In this document: one piece after another, positions 26,510 through 36,100 of the stretch
How positions within the stretch are numbered: position 1 is the first letter of the stretch
Layout: every line of letters starts with the position of its first letter
Assembly (NCBI GenBank): GCA_002782865.1
Contig: PFJC01000035.1
Location: forward strand, 1-37,656
DNA: 37,656 nucleotides
DNA from: Candidatus Uhrbacteria bacterium CG_4_10_14_3_um_filter_41_21
Lineage (GTDB): Bacteria > Patescibacteriota > Patescibacteriia > UBA9934
Direction: 5' to 3'
The notes under the pieces: model-generated
Told to the model about the DNA's origin: nothing
What the model saw: only the letters and a program-made list of their open reading frames with translations
The model's database searches: none
Position numbers and translations under genes: made by a program

Positions 26510-26539
26510 AGGCGCCGGCGGTTAAAACCGCCGGCGCCT
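26510..26539 (+). terminator. Terminator AGGCGCCGGCGGTT-AA-AACCGCCGGCGCCT
   Basis: Perfect GC-rich palindrome after yidC. Confidence 0.85.
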
Positions 26540-26558
26540 TTGTCTTTAAAAAGTTTCA

Positions 26559-26583
26559 CCCGCGGTCGTGCAACGACCGCGGG
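26559..26583 (-). terminator. Palindrome CCCGCGGTCGT-GCA-ACGACCGCGGG
   Basis: Perfect 11-bp stem just downstream (minus strand) of the 132-aa ORF. Confidence 0.8.
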
Positions 26584-26595
26584 AGTAGGTTTTGC

Positions 26596-26994
26596 TCAAC
26601 CGGCTTGGCGAAGCAAGAAAATTGACTCGTGCTCTGTAACCTTGTCGTTCAAGGTGTAGAGCCGGTCGCCGACTAGGCAGAGCCTAGTTAGGTTTCGAAT
26701 AGTAGCCCGCACTCGTGCTCTACCAAGCCACTTGATTGCGCTTGGTCGAATTATGGCTCGAACTGGCTCAGGAAACAGCTCTGGATTTTTGTGTCCACCA
26801 GTTGCCGACGCCTTGATTACGGCTCGGCACAGTGGATCACTCATGTCGACGCGAACTGACAGTCGCCAGCTCAACTTTCGACCAGTAGAGTCTTGCTTTG
26901 GCAGACTCGTGACCCAGTCTTCCAGCAGAATCTTCAGATCGGGCGTTACCCGCTCTAGCACCGGAAGTGGCGCCAGAAAATCTCGTTCTTCCAT
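26596..26994 (-). CDS. Hypothetical protein (132 aa), orphan
   Basis: Well-bounded by promoter and palindromic terminator; no recognisable family. Confidence 0.6.
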   Translation of the reverse strand: MEERDFLAPLPVLERVTPDLKILLEDWVTSLPKQDSTGRKLSWRLSVRVDMSDPLCRAVIKASATGGHKNPELFPEPVRAIIRPSAIKWLGRARVRATIRNLTRLCLVGDRLYTLNDKVTEHESIFLLRQAG

Positions 26995-27022
26995 CTGGTG
27001 CTCCGGTGATAGGTTCGGGAGG

Positions 27023-27051
27023 ATACTATGCTATTTCATCCTCTTTGTCAA
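27023..27051 (-). promoter_or_regulatory. Promoter TTGACA-N17-TAGTAT (minus strand) for the 132-aa ORF
   Basis: -35 at 27051-27046, -10 at 27028-27023. Confidence 0.65.
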
Positions 27052-27089
27052 TCGACGCCGTCTCAAAAATCAATTACAATAAAGCTAAT

Positions 27090-28118
27090 ATGACAAAACG
27101 CACTATTGTCAGAGGACTTATATTTTTTGGTTCACTTGTTATCGGAATCGGCATTTTCGGCTTTTTAATCTGGAAAGAGGGCTGGAACAATATAATTTCA
27201 TCTTTGGTTGATTTTGGGATTTGGCCATTTGTTGGCTTTGTAACTTTGTCCTTTATAAACTTTGGTTTATACAGTTGGCGCTGGCAATTAATCATTAATT
27301 CTCATTTAGAAAAAAAAGATAGGGTTCCGCTTTGGCGAGTGTATTTTCACCGCATGGCTGGTTTTGCGACTAGCTATTTAACTCCAGCGGCTCAGGTTGG
27401 TGGTGAGCCGGTTAGAATCGGAATGTTAATGAGCGACGGCGTTCCGGGTCGAGAAGCCACTAGTTCTGTTTTGCTGGATGTTGCTTTGGAACTTTTTGTT
27501 TATATCTCATTTATTGTAGTTGGAGTGTTGCTAGCAATGTACGAAGGTTTGGCGGATGGGATTTCGCTGGAAGTAATGGGCGTTGCTCTTATTTTAGCTT
27601 TAGTACTTATTGCTTCTTTCTTTATTGCCATGGCTAAGGGCAATGGCTATTTTTCTAAACTTTTTCGAACATTAAAACTTGGTCGCTTTAAAAAACTTAG
27701 AAAAGTTGAGGCGCTTATTGTGGAGACTGAGGAGTTAATGACAGGATTTTTAAAAACTAGTATTTGGCGTCAGATATTGATTTTAATTTTAGCCATTATT
27801 GTAATTGGATTCCGAGTATTTGAAGTTTTTTACATAGCTCATTTCTTTGGTGTAGCCCTTACTTTTGGTCAGGCCTTTTTAATAGGGACTTTGCCGGGAA
27901 TAGCACTTCTCATGCCAATTCCGGCTAGTTTGGGGATTTTTGAAGGCGGATTTGCAGCTGTATTTGTTTTGCTTGGAGTCCCACTTACCGCTGTTGGGTT
28001 TGCCCTTATTATTCGTCTTCGTGATACGCTATTTATTCTGATTGGTACAACTCATGCAATTCGCCAAGGCGGAATTTTAATAAATAGTAGATTTGATAAA
28101 AATAAAAGGGGGAAGTAA
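27090..28118 (+). CDS. Lysylphosphatidylglycerol-synthase-TM / flippase-like (UPF0104) membrane protein
   Basis: TPAAQVGGEPVRIGMLMSDGVPGREATSSVLLDVALELFVYISFIVVG; start trimmed to ATG 27090. Confidence 0.9.
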   Translation: MTKRTIVRGLIFFGSLVIGIGIFGFLIWKEGWNNIISSLVDFGIWPFVGFVTLSFINFGLYSWRWQLIINSHLEKKDRVPLWRVYFHRMAGFATSYLTPAAQVGGEPVRIGMLMSDGVPGREATSSVLLDVALELFVYISFIVVGVLLAMYEGLADGISLEVMGVALILALVLIASFFIAMAKGNGYFSKLFRTLKLGRFKKLRKVEALIVETEELMTGFLKTSIWRQILILILAIIVIGFRVFEVFYIAHFFGVALTFGQAFLIGTLPGIALLMPIPASLGIFEGGFAAVFVLLGVPLTAVGFALIIRLRDTLFILIGTTHAIRQGGILINSRFDKNKRGK

Positions 28119-28126
28119 AAGAAAAT

Positions 28127-29029
28127 ATGACCTCCCTTGAAAAAGATATTTATAAAACACTCGCTTATTTTTCCTATTTCAACTATCCGTTAACTATTTT
28201 TGAGCTTTGGAAATGGCAGTATCAGCCAGATAGAGTTTATAGTTTGGATGAAATCACTCAAGTTTTACAGGGATCAAAGTGGCTTAAAGACCGGGTTTCT
28301 AGCTGCGAAGGAATGTACTGTATTGGGGCAGAGAAAGTTGTCAGTCAGCAGGTAGCAATTAGGAAAGAAAGATATTTAAATGCGGTCAGAAAAGAAAGAA
28401 AGCTCAAGAAAGTTTTAATATACATTCAAAGATTGCCAGATGTCGCCGGAGCCGCCCTTTGCAATAACATGCCATTTCATTTTACTGACGAATATAGCGA
28501 TATTGATTTGTTTGTGATTACAAAAAAAGATAGAACTTGGTCGGCGAGGTTTGCGTCAGTAATGCCTTTAATTATTCTTAAACAAAGACCGGGTGAAGTA
28601 GCAAAAGATCCAGTAGACATCAGTTTCTTTTTAGGCGAAGACGCTATGGATTTATCAAGTCTAAAAATTGCAGACAGCGATCCGTATCTGGCATATTGGA
28701 TAAAAACCTTAACCCCGGTTCATGGTAATGACGAGCTTTGGCAAAAGTTTTTTAAGGCTAATTCGTGGGCGAACACATTTTTGCCAAATTCTGATCAGCC
28801 GAGACGCGCTTACAGAATGAGGGTGAATACAAAAATTAAATTACCAAGTTTACCAATTTCAGAATCAAAAGCGCGCGAAATTCAGGAGCAAAAATTTCCG
28901 GCAGACATAAAGGACAGAATGAATAAGGATTCCAGAATTGTGGTAGCACACAATATTTTAAAATTTCATAAAAATGATCGTCGGGCAGAAATCGCCAGGA
29001 ATTTTCAAAGTAAGATATGTGGGATTTAG
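28127..29029 (+). CDS. Nucleotidyltransferase-fold-like hypothetical protein
   Basis: MPFHFTDEYSDIDLFVITKKDRTWSARF resembles an NTase D-x-D motif context. Confidence 0.55.
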   Translation: MTSLEKDIYKTLAYFSYFNYPLTIFELWKWQYQPDRVYSLDEITQVLQGSKWLKDRVSSCEGMYCIGAEKVVSQQVAIRKERYLNAVRKERKLKKVLIYIQRLPDVAGAALCNNMPFHFTDEYSDIDLFVITKKDRTWSARFASVMPLIILKQRPGEVAKDPVDISFFLGEDAMDLSSLKIADSDPYLAYWIKTLTPVHGNDELWQKFFKANSWANTFLPNSDQPRRAYRMRVNTKIKLPSLPISESKAREIQEQKFPADIKDRMNKDSRIVVAHNILKFHKNDRRAEIARNFQSKICGI

Positions 29030-30243
29030 TAAAAAAATGGGGAGTCCTTTTGGCGATTTTTTTGTTGCCTTTCCAAACGCGTTACATCTGGGGAGCAGCC
29101 GAGGTTGGTGGGTATGCCAGCGAATTTGCGGTTTATAGCGTTTATGCGGTTCAGGTTTTAATTTTGGCTTTAGCTTTGGTGTTACTGATCGGATCTTGGA
29201 AAAAGATTAAGACAGAAGATTTTCGATCACCTGAGATCTATGGCTCCATTGGTCTATTGGTCTATTTTCTCTTTAGCTGGGCCTTGGGCTCACGCGAAAT
29301 TTATGGACTAGTTCATATCGGTTATATCGCCAGCGCTTTGGTTTTATTATTTATCCTGGTTCTGTCCAAAGTTAGAGCTCACGATTTGATTCTAGCTTTT
29401 ACAGCTGGCCTGGCAATTCCTATTTTGTTTGGCGTTTTTCAATTTATCACTGGCGAATTTCCAGCTTCGACAATTCTAGGGATTGCAGCCCGTGATTCTA
29501 GCCGAGTAGGTGATTCAGTATTCTTATTAGATAATGGAGTTCGGATGTTACGCGCTTATGGAACATTCCCTCACCCAAATATTTTTGCCGGTTATTTAGT
29601 GATTGGGATTCTGTCGCTCATTACTTTCCAGAGGCGCATGCCGAAGGGCCGTCTAACATTTGTTTTGATCGGATGGATGTTTATCGGTCTGGTACTGACT
29701 GGATCAAGTGCAGTTTGGTTGGCTTTGATCATAGCATTGGTTGTCGGGATGTTTTCCTCCCTTCAATTATGGAAGGAGTTAAGGGGAAGCGCAGTCGTGA
29801 TTATTATTTTGTTTATATTTACCCCTGTTATTTTACAGTTGCTTGGTTTTGATTCCACCTCGATTATCGAGCGAACACAATTTTTATCGTACGCTCCGGA
29901 AGTGATCGCAAGACATTGGTTGTTTGGCGCTGGAGCTGGTCAGTATATTTTTGCGCTTGCAGATGTTGTTAATTTAGATTGGTGGATGTATCAGCCAGTG
30001 CATAATGTGTTTGTGTTGATTTTGGGTGAAATAGGACTTCTGGGTCTCATAGGATTTATAGGTCTCATGGGACTTATTTTTAAAAAGGGCGCGGCCCCAA
30101 ATATGATTCCACTTTGGGCCGCGCTTTTGGTACTGGCATCGTTTGATCATTATCTTTGGAGTAGTTGGAGCGGATTGGCTCTAGTGGCTTTCGTCATGGC
30201 ACTAAGCTTAAAAATAGAAGATGAAAAAATATGCTCCTTGTAG
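29017..30243 (+). CDS. O-antigen ligase/polymerase-like membrane protein
   Basis: ~12 TM; AYGTFPHPNIFAGYLVIGIL; ...WWMYQPVHNVFVLILGEIGLLGL. Confidence 0.88.
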   Translation: MWDLVKKWGVLLAIFLLPFQTRYIWGAAEVGGYASEFAVYSVYAVQVLILALALVLLIGSWKKIKTEDFRSPEIYGSIGLLVYFLFSWALGSREIYGLVHIGYIASALVLLFILVLSKVRAHDLILAFTAGLAIPILFGVFQFITGEFPASTILGIAARDSSRVGDSVFLLDNGVRMLRAYGTFPHPNIFAGYLVIGILSLITFQRRMPKGRLTFVLIGWMFIGLVLTGSSAVWLALIIALVVGMFSSLQLWKELRGSAVVIIILFIFTPVILQLLGFDSTSIIERTQFLSYAPEVIARHWLFGAGAGQYIFALADVVNLDWWMYQPVHNVFVLILGEIGLLGLIGFIGLMGLIFKKGAAPNMIPLWAALLVLASFDHYLWSSWSGLALVAFVMALSLKIEDEKICSL

Positions 30244-30254
30244 AGCGTATTTTT
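30225..30254. terminator. Terminator hairpin overlapping the stop codon: AAAAATATGCTC-CTTGTA-GAGCGTATTTTT
   Basis: 12-bp stem with one wobble, T-tract, spans TAG at 30241. Confidence 0.75.
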
Positions 30255-30611
30255 CTATTTGCTTTGAATGGCTTTTTCAAGCTCTTGTTGGATTGAGTCT
30301 AAGTCTATTCTTGCAGCCATTGTTGCACTGATTCGCGAGGCCAGTTCATTGAATCCGTAGTTGTAGGCGATTCTGGTTAAATGATCTCGTCTAGCTCGCT
30401 GATCTTTGAACTTTGCCCCAAGCTCTGGTCCGGCAGCTTCTGAACCATTACGAACCGCTTGCGAGTCAAAGTCGGCTGTTTTATATCTAAATCTATCAGC
30501 CGTTGGAACACGACCACTATCTGGCTGCGTTTTGTCACGACCTCGGTCCAATCTGTTAATTGGATTTTGTTCAAAATCAGGCACTGGACCTCTCCAACCT
30601 CTTTTTCCCAT
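30255..30611 (-). CDS. Hypothetical charged protein (118 aa)
   Basis: ORF between terminators; no recognised family. Confidence 0.55.
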   Translation of the reverse strand: MGKRGWRGPVPDFEQNPINRLDRGRDKTQPDSGRVPTADRFRYKTADFDSQAVRNGSEAAGPELGAKFKDQRARRDHLTRIAYNYGFNELASRISATMAARIDLDSIQQELEKAIQSK

Positions 30612-30649
30612 ACGCTGATATTTTATACAAATTTAATAAAGAACACAAA

Positions 30650-30673
30650 TCCCGCCTTTTCAGGGGCGGGAGA
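30650..30673 (-). terminator. Terminator for tiny membrane ORFs: CCCGCCcctgaaaaGGCGGG
   Basis: Minus strand hairpin followed by ATTTGTGTTCTTT. Confidence 0.65.
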
Positions 30674-30686
30674 GCGCCGACTTGAG

Positions 30687-30803
30687 TCACTGGCGCCATG
30701 GTTCTAAAGTGATTTCGTTGTTGGCAACCATCTCGACGATGATTACCAGTGATATCAAGGCGAGCAGGACTAGCCAATTTTCCTTAGCCCAAGCCCTGAT
30801 CAT
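30687..30803 (-). CDS. Tiny single-TM protein (38 aa)
   Basis: MIRAWAKENWLVLLALISLVIIVEMVANNEITLEPWRQ; strong SD GGAGGT upstream. Confidence 0.6.
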   Translation of the reverse strand: MIRAWAKENWLVLLALISLVIIVEMVANNEITLEPWRQ

Positions 30804-30824
30804 GTATTTGACCTCCTACCGCGC

Positions 30825-30935
30825 TCATGGGGGGTCCTCCTTCAGGCGCCGGCGAACAGCCCTGATGTGGTTGAAGGTGAGGATGATTATCAGAATAACA
30901 ATCACCCCGATGAAAGGACAAAAGATTGTTTCCAT
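30825..30935 (-). CDS. Tiny single-TM protein (36 aa)
   Basis: METIFCPFIGVIVILIIILTFNHIRAVRRRLKEDPP; SD-like GTGGAG; TTGACA promoter upstream. Confidence 0.6.
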   Translation of the reverse strand: METIFCPFIGVIVILIIILTFNHIRAVRRRLKEDPP

Positions 30936-30987
30936 GAAGTTCTCCACTTAGATAATTGCATTATTTTGGGCTTTTGTCAATCAATAT

Positions 30988-31024
30988 TTGGCAGTCTTGA
31001 CAGAAGACTGCCAATTTCTGTAAT
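30988..31024 (+). promoter_or_regulatory. CIRCE-like operator TTGGCAGTC-N9-GACTGCCAA overlapping promoter TTGACA-N16-TGTAAT of groES
   Basis: Perfect 9-9-9 inverted repeat 30988-31014; -35 at 30997-31002 lies in the spacer; -10 at 31019-31024. Confidence 0.7.
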
Positions 31025-31034
31025 CTATTGGTCT

Positions 31035-31325
31035 ATGAAACTTAATCCAACATCAAACCATATTATTTTAAAACCTCTTGATGCGGAAAAAACAACTGCG
31101 TCTGGAATAATTATCCCTGATACAGTTAGCAAAGATAAACCGGAGCAAGCAGAAGTTTTAGCTGTCGGCCCGGGCAAAGTACTTGAAGGTGGAAGCAGAC
31201 AACCTGTCGAAATTAAGGTCGGTCAAAAAGTATTATTTAAAAAATATTCACCAGATGAATTTGAAATTGATAATCAAAAATATTTGGTGATCAGCGAGGA
31301 GGATGTAATTGCGATTATTGAATAA
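31035..31325 (+). CDS. groES: Co-chaperonin GroES (start trimmed to MKLNPTSNHIILKPL)
   Basis: ILKPLDAEKTTASGIIIPDTVSKDKPEQAEVLAVGPGKVLEGG..VGQKVLFKKYSPDEFEIDNQKYLVISEEDVIAIIE. Confidence 0.95.
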   Translation: MKLNPTSNHIILKPLDAEKTTASGIIIPDTVSKDKPEQAEVLAVGPGKVLEGGSRQPVEIKVGQKVLFKKYSPDEFEIDNQKYLVISEEDVIAIIE

Positions 31326-33046
<1,721 letters not shown>

Positions 33047-33051
33047 TCCTG

Positions 33052-33116
33052 TCGCGCCACCGAGTTACCGCCGGAGTTTGTTATTCCAAATCGCGCAGGT
33101 GGTAACTCGGTGGCGC
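33052..33116. terminator. 20-bp-stem hairpin after groEL (CGCGCCACCGAGTTACCGCC ... GGTGGTAACTCGGTGGCGCG)
   Basis: 19 Watson-Crick pairs plus one G-U, 25-nt loop; no U-tract, so could be a palindromic repeat rather than a terminator. Confidence 0.6.
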
Positions 33117-33174
33117 GTAATCGGGGTCTTGACGAGTTGTGGCCAAATGTTACAGTGATTTTATAATCAACTCT

Positions 33175-36100
33175 ATGAACTATAGTAAACGACTCGGTTT
33201 TTTTGCGGTCACATCGCTTTTGATGTGTTTCTTTTTTTATACGCCGGTTTTTGCGACTGGCCCAACTGAGCTTTGGAGTCAGTGGGGAGGTGAATATCAC
33301 ACAGATTTGCAGTCCGGTGCGGCTTCATATTCTATCCCGATTGATATCCCAGAAGGCAGGAACGGCCTGACGCCAAGCATTAGTTTGCAATATTCCAGCT
33401 TGCACACCGATGACATAAGTATGCTCGGTTACGGTTGGTGGCTTCCGGAAACTCGTATTGTCCGTCGACCGTTAACTGGAGTGATGACAATGTACGATGA
33501 TGGTGCATTTGCGCTGGAGATGAATGGATCGTATATCAAACTGATTGATTTGAGTTTAACCTCCGGCGAATACGGAACTTACGGAGCTGAAGTTGAAAGC
33601 GAATATTATTTAATCACTTTTAACTCTGACGATTCTTGGACTGTTTCAACAAAAACAGGAATTGAATACACATTTGGAACAAGTACTGATTCTAGAATTG
33701 ATAATCAGGCAGACGCAACTCAGATATATGCTTGGTATGTAAATGACATTCGCGATCAAAATGATAATTTCATTTCTTACGAATATTATAAAGATGGGGC
33801 AGCACTATATCCGTCGACAATTAATTACACTGGCAGCGGCACAGTAGACGGTCCGTTTACAGTTCGCTTTGAACCATTTGCCGGCGGTACGCCAGTAGCG
33901 CGCGCCGATATTCAGTCAAGTTCGGTGGCTGGGTTTGCTATTGATTATCAATATCTTTTGGAAGGTATTGAAGTTGATGTTGATGGTAAAACTAGCCCTG
34001 TTAAAACTTATGATCTTTCATTTGATGTTGGAGATAATGATTATAGATCACTTTTAAATTCAGTAACTGTTTCTGGGCTTGATAGCGACGGCACAGAAAT
34101 TACACTTGAGCCATACGAGTTTACTTACACTGAGGCGACTGATTCTTGGACTCAAGATAGTGGTTCCGGTTATGATTTAGCAGAAGAAAATTTTGGTATT
34201 AATCAAATTGGTCTAGGAGATTTTACTGGTGATGGAATGTCTGATGTTATGCACTTAGTTCCTTCAGGATCTGGCCCGATCAGTAAAGGGTTTTGGGAAG
34301 GAGGTGAAAACGGGTTCGATCACACAACTTCGGAATGGACATTGCCGGATTTTGGCTTTTCTAGTTCTTCTTCAATCATCGCTGATATTAATAACGATGG
34401 CTATGCTGACATGGTTCGTTCTGATACGGCTGCTAGCGTATGGGAAGTTTATTTAAACACAGGAGAAAAAAGTTTTGATGAAGTTTCTAGTTCTTGGTCA
34501 ACGCCATCTAATATTACATTTAGCGGAAGTAGTTCTTATCTTTTTGGTGATGTCAATGGAGATCATTTGCTCGATATTTTACAGCAAACGGGTTGTTCTG
34601 CTGGCGTTTGTGCGACGACAAAAGTTTGGCTTGGGAATGGACAAACAGGCTGGGACGATGCGACGTCCAGCTACTCTCTACCATATATCGATACAAATAA
34701 CGAGGGCGTGTTTTTAGGAGACGTGAATGCTGATGGACTAGATGACATCTATCATTTTTATTACGGAAGTGAAGACGTATTTTTAAATAATGGTGATGGC
34801 ACATGGACAGATGTTTCTTCAGATTGGGATTTGCCAAGCATTACCCTCAGTCGTAAGCATACTATTACAAACACGCAATTGGATTTAAATAGCGACGGTT
34901 ATCTTGATTTTTATCAAGCAAATACTAGCAGCGCTTCTGCGAAAGCATGGTTTGGAAATGGTCATGGTTGGGAGCAAGACACAAGTTTCACCGGATATAT
35001 GAGTGCTTCAACAGTTATCGGCTTGCGGTTTGGGGATTTTAATGGCGATGGTTTGACAGATAGCATGTACGGCGACTGCTCATATAGCTGTTCAGGCTAT
35101 GTTTATCTTCACGACGGTGAAAAACCGGATATCTTATCCGATGTCACAATGCCTCAAGGTGGAACGCAAAATTTTGAATACACACCTTCCACTCGTCACA
35201 CCAACGATGACGGCGAACTTACTAACGATTCTTTGCCATTTGTTTTTCCAACAGTAAAAACTAGTACAAAAAATGACGGTCTTGGAAACGAATACAGCAT
35301 AAATTATTCATATCGAGACGGAGCTTTTACAAACACTGATGTTTACGACGGTCGGTTTGCCGGGTTTGGAAGTACTGTTGAAACATTCGATGATGGTTCA
35401 AAAAATGTAACTTATTATCACCAAGGTGGTGGCTACAATGGCTCGGCGCTTGGTGAATACAACGACAGTTATAACAAAATCGGTCAGGTTTATCACAAGG
35501 ATATTTTTGATGAGTCAGGCACAAAACTGCAAAGCAATGTTGGCAGAATATACGAAACGGATTTGGGCGATGGTCGAGTTCATGTGTACAACGATCGTAG
35601 TCTTTTAATGATTTATGACTCAGATGGTTCGCATGTTGATAGCGCTACTCGGAACGCTTTTTTTGACGCTTATGGAAACTTAACGCGTTTTGTAGATTAC
35701 GGCGAGGTAACGGGTTATGACAGTGGTTATTTTGTTGATGTCGGAGATGATTTATTGGTTACGGTTAAAACTTATGTAAACACCGTTACTTCACCGTATC
35801 TGGTTGGACTAACAACTTTTGAAACCATTACAGATTATTCAGGAGCCGTAACACATAGAACAAATTATCGTTATGACGATTTGTTAACCGGCAAGGTTAC
35901 AAAAGGAAACTTAACAATGAAGCGTAGCCAGTTAACTGATGTTGCAGTTCATGGTGTTACAACCTGGGCAACGCAAAAATATTCATACGATTCATATGGC
36001 AATGTAAGTAAGTCAACAGATCCAAATGGTTATGCGACAGAATATGAGTATGATTCCTGGTCAATGTATCCGGTGTTAGTCACTGATTCATTAGGTTACG

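Noticed and set aside
30867-31034. Upstream extension of the groES ORF in the track
   Set aside because: Extension runs through the promoter, CIRCE-like palindrome and divergent tiny ORF; conserved GroES begins at MKLNPTSNHIILKPL.
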